DNA of 64,000 nt from Channa striata (GCA_033026295.1 CM065179.1:372001-436000); one strand, 5' to 3'. Counted from the first letter of the stretch, positions 40,820 to 52,095 are shown. Program-made: numbers and translations. Notes: generated from the letters alone by a model not told the origin.

Positions 40820-42235
40820 TCAGAACTTGCTGCAGTCATAAACAAAAGCTCCTGAGGTGCGGTAGATGGACTGGCCGGATGGGAAGGCCATCTGACAGCT
40901 ACTATTCCCGTTGACCGGGGAGCCGTTCAGCCCGATCCGCTGGGACTCGAACATCTCCCGCACAGAGTGGAAGTTCTGCTGCTGCGCCGGATAACCAGGG
41001 CTCAGGTGGCTCAGGTCCCCGTACCAAGACGCGAGCCGGCCCTGGTGCGCGTGGTGGCCGTCCTGGCCCGCCTGGCTCAGGTTGCCATGTCCCAGGGGGG
41101 ACGCAGTGGTCGTGGTGATGCAGTAGTCGGGCAGAGCCTCGTCCACCGTGGTGGACGGCGCCAGGTGGCCGCCAGATGATCTGTCCCCGGCGTAGAGGCT
41201 CATGGCTTGCATGTTGCAGTGATAGGTGGCGTTGGAGTTCGTGGAGATGACGTTCTGGTTGCAGGTCGTCGAGCTGTAAGCGGGTGTCTGGTTCGGGGAG
41301 TAGTTGAGTGACAGTGAAGGAGCAATACCTGTCCGAGAGGAGGCGATGAGAGGCGGGGAGAGCTCGGCCTGCGGCGACCCCCGCAGAGAGGTCATTATGT
41401 TGTCCACGCTGAAGCCCTGTGCCGGGGCCTGGCCGTGGTGGTGCTGTTCGGCTCCGTCCATGCTGAGTGAGCGGGTGGAGGGCACGCTGTTCGGGCTGCC
41501 CGCGGACATGCTGCTGCTGCTGTCGGGGCTCTCGATCTTGGGCACGGCACTCAGGGTCGGAGACGCGGCCTGCGGCGGCGTTGCGGTCCCGTTCTCGGTC
41601 TTTATATCCTGGATCCTCACCGGCTGAGAGCCCTGCACCGGCGGGTCCTGCTCCCGGCCCGGGGTGCGGGAAGAGGGCTCCTTGCCGTGTCTGTCCCGGT
41701 CCTCCTTCTCCTTCAGCGCGTCCTTCTTTTTGAACCTCCTCCGGCGACGCAGGAAGCTTCCGTTCTCAAACATGTTGTAGGAGTCCGGGTCCAGAGTCCA
41801 GTAGCTGCCCTTACCGGGCTTCTTGTCGTCCCGGGGCACCTTGACAAAGCACTCGTTGAGGGACAGATTGTGCCGTATGCTGTTCTGCCAGCCCTGCTTG
41901 TTTTCCCGGTAGAAGGGGAACCTCTCCATGATGAACTGATAAATCCCGTTCAGGGTGATCTTCTTCTCCGGTGAATTCTGGATCGCCATGGTGATGAGGG
42001 CGATGTAGCTGTACGGGGGTTTGACCATGTCCTTCGGCTGGTGCTGAGGGGTGTACGGTCCGTACGCCCGGGCCATGCTGCTCGGGTACTGGTCGTGGGC
42101 CGCATGTGAGTACATGCTCATAGGCGCGGGCATCCCGGTGTATCCACCGCCGGCCCGGTAGTAGCTCTGGTCGCTGCTGATGTACGGAACGACTCCCAAA
42201 GAGTTGGGGCTGGAGACAGAGTAGCGCGCCTGCAT
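40820..42235 (-). CDS. foxc1: Forkhead box protein C1 (single exon, 471 aa)
   Basis: Nuclear transcription factor of mesoderm, neural crest, eye anterior segment, vessel and somite development. The N-terminus MQARYSVSSPNSLGVVPY and the C-terminus TSGAFVYDCSKF are diagnostic of FoxC1. The forkhead DNA-binding domain is at about residues 72-165 (KPPYSYIALITMAIQ, recognition helix WQNSIRHNLSLNECF), followed by a basic RRRRRFKKK nuclear localisation stretch. SUMO-type sites IKTE (211-214) and PKIE (232-235) and an eh1-like GFSVDNIM (274-281) lie in the central region. QQQNFHSVREMFESQRIGLN precedes the conserved tail. The start is the first in-frame ATG (42233-42235, A at -3); nine in-frame upstream codons contain no ATG. 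Near position 402-410 the protein has WYGDLSHL where other FoxC1 proteins, from memory, have a few more residues (WYLNQAGDL). The teleost a or b copy is not decided. The gene is intact and GC-rich. Confidence 0.97.
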   Translation of the reverse strand: MQARYSVSSPNSLGVVPYISSDQSYYRAGGGYTGMPAPMSMYSHAAHDQYPSSMARAYGPYTPQHQPKDMVKPPYSYIALITMAIQNSPEKKITLNGIYQFIMERFPFYRENKQGWQNSIRHNLSLNECFVKVPRDDKKPGKGSYWTLDPDSYNMFENGSFLRRRRRFKKKDALKEKEDRDRHGKEPSSRTPGREQDPPVQGSQPVRIQDIKTENGTATPPQAASPTLSAVPKIESPDSSSSMSAGSPNSVPSTRSLSMDGAEQHHHGQAPAQGFSVDNIMTSLRGSPQAELSPPLIASSRTGIAPSLSLNYSPNQTPAYSSTTCNQNVISTNSNATYHCNMQAMSLYAGDRSSGGHLAPSTTVDEALPDYCITTTTASPLGHGNLSQAGQDGHHAHQGRLASWYGDLSHLSPGYPAQQQNFHSVREMFESQRIGLNGSPVNGNSSCQMAFPSGQSIYRTSGAFVYDCSKF

Positions 42236-42720
42236 CCTGCGCACTGCGTAAAAGCTCCCCAAACTGCGTCCCCCCAGAAAGTCTTGTGTGTGCTCCGCTT
42301 GTCGTTAAACTTCTCTTGTGTGTCTTTTTCTTCAGGAAGTGGCCTTTTGTAAGAAGCCACAGCTCGCCACCGTGAACCGGACAAAGCTCACGCTGCTGCA
42401 CTGAACATCTGGGAAGCTACAGGCAGTTGAAAGTGAAGCTGGAGGAGCGCGAGTCTACGCGGCGAGCAGCGTTTTTTTTACCCTGCACATTTTTCCTCCC
42501 TTTTGGCTGCTCGGGCTGCTCCTCCCCGAATGACTGCTCCATCATCCAATTGGAGGACGAAATGAACCTGTGGAAAAGCTGCGCGGCGATAAAACTTACT
42601 ACACCCCCGCCCTCCTCCTCCTCCTCCTCCGCCGCCGCGGCCGCCGTCTCTCTGTCTTCCCTCTCAGCTCGGACATGGACTCATTAGCGGGCTTTTAAGG
42701 GTGCGCCCATGCTGCTAAAA
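42236..42720 (-). promoter_or_regulatory. foxc1: foxc1 5' UTR and promoter region
   Basis: GC-rich sequence upstream of the foxc1 ATG. It holds an A/T-rich TATA-like word (taaaaaaaac on the - strand, near 42473), a palindromic CCAATTGG at 42546-42553, and a CTC/CCG tract at 42608-42645. No transcription start can be fixed from sequence alone. Confidence 0.4.
42608..42645 (+). repeat. (CTC)n/(CCG)n trinucleotide tract in foxc1 5' flank
   Basis: ccctcctcctcctcctcctc followed by cgccgccgcggccgccg, a compound trinucleotide run just upstream of foxc1. Confidence 0.85.
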
Positions 42721-43898
42721 GCTTTATTTAATGAGCCAAATTACGAGACCTGAAAAATCCGATAATATGTAATTTAAGAGATCGAAAATTGCAACTGAAA
42801 AGAAGAAAGTCACTTTGGATTTTCTTTTTTCTGCGCAGGAACATCACAGCTCTGCGGGAAAAGGAACGAATCCAAAATGTGGCCTGTCGGCGAAGGCCGC
42901 TCTCCAGCACATTCTGTGTTTTATCAACAGCGGACATGAAATTATTCTTTTTATTAAACGAGGTTTTAATTCAAGTTGCTGCACAACTAAAGGCCTGAAC
43001 ACTGAGAGGAGGACAGAGGGACAGAAATAAGTGGACATGCTCTCCCATGGGAGGTGTGTGGAAACTAATTAATGGCTCAGATGATTTGGCCGAGTTGGGT
43101 GACAGAAGCTTCCCTGGGTGATCTCCATATGTCCTTCACACTGATCGGGTGCTAACAGAGCACAGGAGGGACGGGAACAATCGTTTAAAAACAACTACGA
43201 TTAAAGGAAGGGCGGTGTTAGTGCCCCTCTGTGAGCTGACAGCCAGAGTCACTGCTAAATCACTTTAGGCCAAATCTGTCCTGTCTGTTTTACTTGATCA
43301 TGCGCATTGATCACCACTGAATTCGTTATTTTAAAGTCACTTTTACCTGTTTAAAAACGACTTTTTTTTCTGAGATCACATTTTTATCAGAACATCCGTC
43401 CTGATGGACAGTGGCGCAGCCTGTGCGACCGGAGGCTTTGCACAAGTAGATTTTATCAAACGCTCCAATTCTGCTGTGGAGTTCACAAATCGAATGTCCT
43501 GAATGAAATGTGTAAAACACAGACGCACAGACCATGTGCGCGTTTGGAGACACGCATCCACAGCTGAGGGACCGAAATAACAACAAAGGCCCTTCTTATT
43601 TTATTTTATCTCTTAGAAATGAAACCGGACTTGTGATAGGAGCGGGACGATCAGTGAGCATCTTTTTGCCCTTTGTTCTGTGATTTGCATGTGTTGCCTG
43701 AGCTCCGCGGGCTCTGTTGCAGAGAACTGAACCAGAGGAGATTTAGTCCTCACAGTCAGAACCGAGTCCGTCATGTGATGATATCTGACCACATCACACT
43801 GACGTCGTTTTCTCAGACTTTACTGACTAAACTACGAGAATCCGACGTTTAAACGGAACCTGCTGCAGAGCCGCTGGGGTCCTGATGTGTGACACTCT

Positions 43899-43914
43899 CC
43901 TGCCCCCCAGTGGC
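43899..43914 (-). promoter_or_regulatory. CTCF-like motif 1 (- orientation, weak)
   Basis: On the - strand GCCACTGGGGGGCAGG, which fits the CTCF core CCASYAGRKGGCRS except G for A at the sixth position. It is the weakest of five motifs in this interval. Confidence 0.35.
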
Positions 43915-44343
43915 CCCCGGCACCAACTTCAGTCCTGCAGGTTCTCACAGTTCAAAGTGTTTCACAAGTTGCTGTGAAGCTGCAGATGAGACAGGTGCTG
44001 GTCAGCGGGTAAGATGGACACTGTCTGTAACGATGTCTGCGTCAAGGTCTTTGACTTGTTCCTGTGTCTCCTTGTTCCGTTCTCTTCCAAACAATCTTTC
44101 TCTGAGGATGAACAGCACCTCCTGGGCCTGAGGAAGCTTTGATGAACTTCACCATGGTAACAATGAGATTTTTTTAATGAGTATAAATGTGTTAAACTGT
44201 ATTGTTTTATTCATGAGCTCTTTAGCTGTGTCAGGATGCATTTTAAACCCTGCAGACAGCTCTTCCAGCTCCGGACTGGGAACTCTGGTTTCCATTACTG
44301 CAATAGAAACCATTCTCCACTGCACTGGGCTGCAGCATGTTGC

Positions 44344-44345
<2 letters not shown>

Positions 44346-44393
<48 letters not shown>
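44346..44393 (+). repeat. (TG)n microsatellite
   Basis: About 24 uninterrupted TG units. Confidence 0.96.
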
Positions 44394-44394
<1 letters not shown>

Positions 44395-45160
44395 TGGGTT
44401 CTGTGGTGAATGACCCACATGAGCACGTTCTTTACTTGTTCTTGTCAGCAGAAAGATCCATGAGCATTTGAACAGTGAAGTCGTAAGTTTGCGTCAGGTT
44501 TACGATGAGGCAGCCCACACGTCATGAAAGGGCAGGTTTTCAGCTTTAATTCAAGGGGTTCACAGGAGTGGACTGACTCCTTAATACCGACACTTTTACA
44601 CACACTCACCCATTTTCAGAGGCTCAGTGAAGCAGCTTTCCACTTACTGAAGACCAGACTGAGGGCACAAAGATGCTCAAACAACACAACAGCTGCAGTA
44701 AAGGAGAAACCCAGCGATTAGTTGCCTCCGGTGGCATCAGACGACAGGCTCCAAAGCATTTCCATCCAAACGTTAAGCTTTGTATGTGTATTCATGCTTC
44801 CTTCTCCATTTACATGTGGGCCTCTGAACTGAGGAGTGTGTCTATAATGTCGAAGGAGATAAAACCAGAAGTGAAATCTCCTGAATTACAGATAAAAGTC
44901 AACGTTTCATTAGAAAGGTCACAAAACGTGTGACTGTTCAGATTCCTCGGGATCTGACTGAATCTGTCACTGAGGATTCTCACTGAGTTTTCCTCGTTAA
45001 CTTTACAAACTAAACAAATTAGGGTGGCTAGGTAGGCTTTAGCTGATTGTCAACTTATATATATATATTTTTTATAGGTTTCTTCATCCTCATCCTCATC
45101 ATCATCAGCGGAGGCTCTCTGCAGCAACAAGTTTCTCCACCTTGTAAGTCTGGTTATGAT

Positions 45161-45178
45161 GCAGCGCCCCCTGCTGTC
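45161..45178 (-). promoter_or_regulatory. CTCF-like motif 2 (- orientation)
   Basis: On the - strand GACAGCAGGGGGCGCTGC. The AGCAGGGGGCGCTG core agrees with the CTCF consensus at most informative positions. Confidence 0.5.
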
Positions 45179-45354
45179 AGATTGATGCATATACACCCTC
45201 ACGCTGACAACATTGAAAACAAAGGAAGTAGGATTTGATGAGCAAATGTTCCACTTCATGGGGTCAAACATTTTACTGATGATAAGACAACAGCACATCA
45301 CATTTGAACATGTGTGTTAGTTGGTGCTGTTTCCTTGTCAAGTCCTTTATAGGC

Positions 45355-45515
45355 ACTTTGCTGTGTTTATATTAAGAGGCTAATTAAAGGCAGCTAGATT
45401 TCCAAAATATCCCAGGGCCTCAAAGCAATGCACTCCAACGCACATTGGAGCTGCTTTTCAAATAAATAACTGCCAATCATCCATGTGCAAAACATTCATC
45501 TTGTGTTTGGTTCTC
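45355..45515. promoter_or_regulatory. Candidate conserved non-coding element between foxc1 and foxf2
   Basis: Non-repetitive stretch with gaggctaattaaaggcagc, ttccaaaatatcccagggc and aaataaataactgccaatc and no usable ORF. It has the texture of a conserved vertebrate enhancer. This is inference from composition; an alignment is needed. Confidence 0.3.
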
Positions 45516-46184
45516 CAGCTGTGACTGGTTTGAAGTTAGTGAAGCTGTTCAAGGCCACAAAGCGCCTCGCATCTCCAACTTTTCCCCTATTCCTGCAAAA
45601 CTAGACATTTAAGACCACACACCAGAGTAAGCACAGCTTCCCTGGAATCCCAACGGAGGACTGTGGAAAATGTGTCCTCAAGAAGCACTTTGAGCAAGAC
45701 TAAAAATGAAATATTCACTGGGTTATCAGCAGCAGCTACCAGCTGGGTTAGCAGCCGTGATGAGTCCATCTGTCCTCATCTGCATGTGAACTGAGATATT
45801 AGCAGCACAGACTGAAGAGAAGAGACATCAGAGTCGTACGAACAGCTCCTGAGGAACTTCAGATGTGTATGTCTTCAGTGTCTGCTGTGGGAGTGTGCAC
45901 ATGGGTGAAGTCTGTTTCTTGTTGAATTATGAACGCCGACCTGGAGCTATCCAAAACCAGATTGAAAGCTGTGCTTTATTTGAATAGTTTTTAGCCGAGT
46001 GTAAAACTGGTGAGCTGAAAAATGAAGTCACTATATTTTCAAGCAACTGTCTTGAACGTTAGTGGTATCTTCAGCCTTTGACGAAACACTGACTAACCAT
46101 GTCGTTTACCACAGAGAACTAAACAAGGCCCAAAAAAGTACCGTTGACTCCTTGTGGACACTGCGGTTTTCGGCTGGGGCTCGC

Positions 46185-46200
46185 TCTGCCCTCTGGTGGA
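46185..46200 (-). promoter_or_regulatory. CTCF-like motif 3 (- orientation)
   Basis: On the - strand TCCACCAGAGGGCAGA, a full match to the common vertebrate CTCF core CCACCAGAGGGCAG. Confidence 0.55.
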
Positions 46201-47877
46201 CCAGCTGCATCCTCATGACGTCTGAAGACTGTCTTCCTCCCCTCTTCTCCGAAGTGGTTTAGCACAGGTTCGCTGTCTTTGGTTGTGCGTTTCCTATTGT
46301 CAGTCTGACATTTAGGACTCCAGCAGACTGGATGAGTCTCCTCCTCATGAGTCTCCTTCTCTGTGGGCTGTGAGTGTGTCCAGCTGAGAAAAACAAAGGA
46401 TTAATTAACAGGTTGGGTTTTGTTTGTCCCCTTATTTCTGCAGCTTTATTTTTCCTGATTGGCTTATTGATCTGAATGGCTTTTAAGTGTGTGCCATACG
46501 CTGTAGCTGATGGAAGGGCCTGTGTGGACGAGTGCTTTGCTCCTTTCTCATGGATCTTGTCTTTGTACATACACCAGGTGTGCAGTGCAGATGCAGCTAG
46601 CAGGCAAACAAACGCGGCACATACCCGCAGGAAGCAGTTACAGAAGTTGTCTGTCTGTGGAGGAGCAGGTTTTAATCAGCGAACTCATTGTGGCAGAATG
46701 ACCAGGGGACTGCAGCACAAGGTCTGATATTGTGCATTGGAGGAGTCTGCAAAGCTCTGTCTATCTGTCCCTCTGTCCCTTTGCGAGAGGAAGGGGACAG
46801 TCAAACACTCACTGGTAGTACAGAAACAAATGCCCACGTGCACATTTCCACTGTTTCTCTCAGAGCTTCTGCTGCAAATTCCGGTTAAGTCCACAGTAAA
46901 CGTCACAGTTACTGTTAAAATCTGAAACGGAAGATAAAAAAATTGCACACTGACTGTTACCACAGCAGAACCACCACCATTACCTGGATGTTGGTACAGT
47001 TACAGGGTCACTGTGAACGCACTGTTTTCTTTGGCATCCTAATGTGCTAAACGTCAGGAGCTAAATTGTTTTGCTATCACACTTTGCCAACATTAACATT
47101 CGGCTTCAAGCAGCTGAGACCAGACTGGTGAGAATCCAGAGGCAGTAAAAGTGTCGTTATCACAGTTATCACATAATCTGTTACAAGTGAAAGTTCAAAT
47201 TTTACTTTAGTAAGACACAAATAGCTCCAAAGTGCTCAGAGTATTTTCAAGGCAGAACAACTCACTTCACATCAATGAATGTGGTGCTGCTGGATTATAA
47301 CTCATCACATGCTTTTCATCAGGCTAAATGAAGTTTTGTTTTGCAGTAATAATTAATAAAAAAAACAACCAATAACTAAAGCTATGACATAAATGTAGTG
47401 GCCTTCCCGCAGAAGTCACAGAAAATTGAAATGCAGAAGTAGAACTGCCTAAAACTGGACGTGACTTCAGTTCAGCCATAATTTCTCAGACTTTGGCGTC
47501 GTGTGAGCAGATGGGATCAGTCCAGCTGTTCTTGATGAAGCCTTCACACATGAGAAGAGAAGAGTCCCGTGTTTGACCAGATACTGTTCACCTCATGGTT
47601 CTTTTGTTCCTGTGAAAAATAACAAGTTGGATTAGACTGTTGCCCAACACAACCAAACATCCTGGACTGTACTGAGGAGGGACCAGCTGGTTCTTCTCAA
47701 CTTCCCTTTAAAGATTCGAGGATATCGGTAAACCATCCAGGACTGAGTCACTCACTTTGTTTGCTTCTCTGTCCAGGACGTTCCTGCTGATTGTGACTCC
47801 TGACGACCGCAGTTGTGGGGCCTAAGTCTGACTTGTTCTAATGACACTTGTTATTGGCGAGAATGAAACTCCGTGCA

Positions 47878-48205
47878 TCCGTTATTATAACCTCTTTTCT
47901 GGATGGCTCGAGCCTATCCCAGCTGTCATAGGGCAAGAGGTGGTGTTACACCCTTGGCGGATCTTCAGTCTGCCAACCCAGACAGACACACACACAGACA
48001 GACAGACAGACCTACGCACAATTTAGTCACCAGTTAACCTAACATGCCTCTATTTGGACTGTGAGAGGACACTGGATGAAACTCTCGCAACCACAGGGAG
48101 AAGACGTAAACTCCACACAAGAAAGGCCACGGTTGGCCGGGGATGCAAACCCGCAACATTCTACTGTAGCTGTGAGGTAACAGCTCTAACCAGTCCACCA
48201 CATTA
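47878..48205 (+). repeat. Dispersed teleost repeat (LINE-tail-like)
   Basis: Landmarks in order: gagcctatcccagctgtcat, gggcaagaggtggtgttac, a CAGA-rich stretch, gttaacctaacatgcctct, tttggactgtgagagg, gggagaagacgtaaactcc, and aacagctctaaccagtccac. The order matches a very common percomorph interspersed repeat that I associate with non-LTR elements, here with small deletions. It is not coding. Confidence 0.65.
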
Positions 48206-48332
48206 GCTTCTCTAAGTGTGAAATATTATCGTGAATTTTATTATTGACAAGAAATAATCAATTTAAGGAAACTGGTGCAGACTCCTAGTGAGTGAAACAT
48301 CAAGGTCAAGTCTGACCTGCAAGCCCTCCATC

Positions 48333-48349
48333 GACCACCAGGGGGCCAC
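48333..48349 (+). promoter_or_regulatory. CTCF-like motif 4 (+ orientation)
   Basis: GACCACCAGGGGGCCAC, a full match to the CCACCAGGGGGC core of CTCF sites. It lies shortly after a dispersed repeat and may itself belong to repeat-derived sequence. Confidence 0.5.
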
Positions 48350-48884
48350 AGACCACTGGTTGAAAACCAAGTCTCATATCAATCCAACCCACGTTTGAAT
48401 CACAAGCATCAACCTCGTGGCAGCAGCAGAACAGTGGTTCCTGACCCATTTCCTGCATGGATCGATTTTTTTTCGTCAGCTGACGACCCCTGAACATATG
48501 CCACAGGACCAGAACAACTGACCAGCTGTGCAGTTACCTACATACTGGTAACCAGTATTACAAACGTGTACCCGTCCATTTAACAGGAGGACCAAAAGCT
48601 TGGACCTTCTGTCAGCCCGCAGAAATATCCATGGATACCCACCCAGTAATTATTTGGATATCTGGTCAACCAAACGAAATGGTTGAAAAGCCAAACTTTG
48701 CTCTAAAGTCTTGGATGAGGTGTGTGTGGTCCTCGGAGCTCCTGACTTTGACACTAAATGCCGTCAGTCATCTGCTCTTTGTGTTGGCCTGTCACAGTAT
48801 CATCAGTTTGATTCTGCAAAGGCCGGAATTCTGAAGCTGCATTCAAATAAGTCACCGTAGATCTTCTTACCTCCATCAGGTGTG

Positions 48885-48990
48885 CTGGCTGAATGGGAGC
48901 ACAAATTGTAAGGGTCAATGGTTCGATGCTGAGGTGTCTTTGAGCAAGACACTGGACCCCAAAAAACAGCACCTGGTGACCAATGAATGT
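48885..48990 (+). repeat. SINE-like fragment
   Basis: gggtcaatggttcgatgctg followed by gtctttgagcaagacactgg and accccaaaa resembles the ggttcga...gcaagacact...acccca region of fish dispersed repeats, including a tRNA-like B-box word (ggttcgatgc). It is short and diverged. Confidence 0.4.
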
Positions 48991-49362
48991 AAACCTAAAG
49001 TGATGTCACTTATTTCTAATTATTTTACTTCAGATTTAACATTGTTATGAGTAATCCGCTGATGCCGTGTACACAGGACAGACAGCTGCAGCGACATGTG
49101 CAGCCCCTGCCCCTCGTTTTCAGATGAAAACATATTTACAGATATTTCTGTTTGTGTCGTTGCACAAAATAATGGCATCACCATCACCCTCAATGGGGCA
49201 ACTATGTGCATATGAGGCTCCACATACTCGAGCACTTACCGATGACTGGACCAAAGCACATGACTAGAGGCTGAGTCCAAGGTCACAGGCTTCAGAAAGA
49301 GGCGATGCTTGTAGTTTCTCAGAGAGGAGGCAAAAGGGTTCCGCAGCGTGTAGGCTCGTGCT

Positions 49363-49382
49363 GCAGCCACTAGATGGCGCAG
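49363..49382 (+). promoter_or_regulatory. CTCF-like motif 5 (+ orientation)
   Basis: CAGCCACTAGATGGCGCAG matches the CTCF consensus CCASYAGRKGGCRS at every core position (CCACTAGATGGCGC). Confidence 0.55.
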
Positions 49383-51473
49383 TGCTCCACTAAATTGCAA
49401 GTTCAGTGGAAGTCCTCAGATCCCTGTCATGGAAAATCCAGCTGCTGCAGGGCCAGTTGATGTGACTTTTCATCATGGAGGGCTGCTCTCAGGAAATTAG
49501 ACAGGACTTTGTTGTCTAGTCAACCACATTCCTCTTTATGATTTGTGACTGTTGATGCCCTCATGCTCTCATTACTCTCAGTCCCATATGAGGTTTGTTG
49601 AAAGTGTTCAAAGCACCAGAGGAACGCTTGACTGGAACATGATTCAGTTCCTCATCCGGCGCTTTCCTGACGCTCATTCTGGATCTGAAACAGGCTTACA
49701 GGCAGTATTTGACTGTGATTTTGGGTGAAGCCTTTTGGTATGATTGGTTAGGCCCCTGTTTCTTTTTACTGGTCAAACATGACTTTGGACGTGACTTTAA
49801 TACCAACAGAATAGTGAGAACATGCTCTCTTTATTTTTGCTCTGAGCAGTGCATTTAAATCTTCCTACTTGATTCTGTTTAGGCTTTTTTTTTTTTTCAT
49901 TAGAAAACATCTTCAGAAAATCCCAACCCCAAGATAAACGGCATTAAAATCAGCTGCGTGGTTTACAGGTATTAGTTAAAGCATTTTCTCAGGCTTAACG
50001 AGGCTTTTCAAAAGCTGTGATGATGTGAGCTGCCACTGTCAAATGGTATGTGCGTCCGTGTGTGTGAGTCATGAAGGATGCTGGTTGGATTCATGACCAG
50101 AGGCCCTGAAAACTGGAGCAGCAGCAGCAGCAGTCTGCTTTGTGTTTGTGTGACGAGGCAGCTCTGTCTCTCTGCGAGTCTCATCTGTTTACCACACTCT
50201 AAAAATACCGTGTTTATCACAGCCCCGCCGCTGCGTGTGTTTATACGTGCTCCTCAGAAGTTGGCAGTCAGGCTGTAGATGTCCACATGGAAAGGAGCCG
50301 CCTCAGGATGCTAAACGCTCTGCCTGAGACAGGCTGAGCTCTGAAATGTCCACAACGTGCAAGAATGAAAACCTCGAACAATCAGACGCGAGGCTTCTTT
50401 GTTTGACAAAAGTATCTCTTTCTGTAAGAGAAGTGTGTGAATGGTGCGTTTGCTTCTCAGATTGTCGTATGGATTTGTTGTGTGTTTCCTCACCCATCGA
50501 CACCCACATTGTGGAAACTAACGACACAAATCCTTGTACTTTTGAGTATTTCCTATGGAAATTACTTTTTACTGCATGTCAGATGGAAGTATTGTATTTT
50601 TCACCCTACAACACTAATTTTACAGCTTTAAACAAAAGCGTCTTTAAAAAGATGAAGCCTACACATTTGAAGCTTATGCAAAATTTAAATACAGTTTATC
50701 TGGTTAACAACCAGTAATTAATTTACAATGTGTCAATTACAGCTGCACGGGAGTTAAAGTACTTTGGATCCTTTAAGTACAAATTTCTCATAATATTTTT
50801 GTGTATTTTTATTTAGTTTGAAAATGTCGGCCCCGGACTCACATTGTTTCTACCGATGTGCAGCTACTTTTACTTCAGGAATCTAAATAGTTTTTGCATC
50901 ACATCTATAATCACAATTCTCCAAACACTGTAGTAAAGCGACTAAAATTATGCACATTTCACACTTTAATTGTTCAGAAAATGAAAGGTCTGTGTTGGCT
51001 GATCAAAGGGTCCCTCAGCTGAAAAGGCTGAATAAGGATCAGAATATTGTAGGTATATTTACTGCACATTACATCGTCATACTGTACACAAGGCTTCGTT
51101 ACTGAGAGTCATTCGTTTTCAACATTAAAGCGTTTTCAGACCCGACCACTGGTGGTGGAATACTGAGTAAAAGTAGCAATATTCCAATGTAGAAAGCTAC
51201 GCAACAGGCAACAGAAGTGCATTCAAGTCCTCACTTAGAAGTATTAAAGTGTGCTAAAAGAATCAAAGGTATTCGGTACATAATCATGTAATTCATGTTA
51301 AAACTCACGATATGTTTTCTATCTGCAGTTGAACTGTCTGTCAGAAGTGTAGAAAATTTAGATTTTTTCAAAAAGTGTAATTTCAGTTCCCCACTGCTGA
51401 CCAGACCGTTCAAAAGTGCAGCACCTCACACGCAAAGACACAAGCCTGTGTGTAGCCTAAAATATAGATCAGC

Positions 51474-51479
51474 TTTATT
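51474..51479 (-). terminator. foxf2: foxf2 polyadenylation signal
   Basis: TTTATT on the + strand is AATAAA for foxf2, about 445 bases after its stop codon. Confidence 0.6.
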
Positions 51480-51922
51480 GAAACCTTTTACAAGACAAAA
51501 AGTTGGCAAAGGGTTATACAATAAGTGCAAGGCCTGCTGCAGCTCGGGTTAGGCTAAAGCGTCGTGTGTGGAGTTACTCAAAAAGGATAGGACGTAGTTA
51601 CATAGGATATAATGTGTTTGCGCGTCTTACAAGAGCAAACACGGAGAAAATCGAACTTCGCTGAGTTCCCCAGAAGAACCAAACCCATGTCAGAGCTCGG
51701 AGAAGGCAAAGTGGTTTCTTCATTCGTTTCCTTCGATGCATAGTTTTCTCAAGTCAAACCAAAAGGCAAAGAAGCTTCTTTGGCCGCGTGGAGGAGGCAG
51801 ACACCGTCGGTCCTCCTCGTTCCAATCCCCCAAAATGAAAATAACCCGAAAAAGGAAGAACGTCGGCGTGTCTGTAGTTTGTGTGTGTCACCGGGGCCTC
51901 GTTTCCTCTCGGTGACGGGAGC
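51480..51922 (-). other. foxf2: foxf2 3' UTR
   Basis: Sequence between the foxf2 stop codon and the AATAAA on the - strand. It contains no competing ORF. Confidence 0.6.
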
Positions 51923-52095
51923 TCACATCACGCAGGGTTTGATGTCCTGACACACGCTCTGGGGATGGTGGTGGTGGTGATGGTGATAGTAGGATCCGCC
52001 GGCCGACGGGTGGAAGGAGGAGATGCCATTAAAGTTCAACACGAAATCTTTCCTGTCGCACACCGAAGAGTGGCTCTGGTAGCGCGGGATCCCCA
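51923..52095 (-). CDS. foxf2: foxf2 exon 2 (C-terminus and stop)
   Basis: After a ttacgcag acceptor the exon completes a split Val codon and encodes GIPRYQSHSSVCDRKDFVLN, then FNGISSFHPSAGGSYY, seven His, PQSVCQDIKPCVM and TGA. DRKDFVLNFNGISSFHPS and the QDIKPCVM end are the conserved FoxF C-terminal region, part of the activation domain in mammals. The seven-His run is longer than what I recall for mammalian FOXF2. Joined to exon 1, the protein is 382 residues. Confidence 0.95.

Larger units (their letters stand above)
42720..51460. other. foxc1-foxf2 intergenic region
   Basis: About 8.7 kb from the 5' flank of foxc1 to the 3' end of foxf2. It contains five CTCF-like motifs (listed), a long TG microsatellite, one LINE-tail-like repeat, a SINE-like fragment and at least one enhancer-like AT-rich stretch. 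No coding exon is recognised. Confidence 0.7.

Noticed and set aside
42236..42262. Nine-codon upstream extension of foxc1
   Set aside because: Opens at TTG; MQARYSV is the conserved FoxC1 start.
41811..42401. 196-codon - strand ORF overlapping foxc1
   Set aside because: Out-of-frame shadow of the GC-rich foxc1 coding exon.
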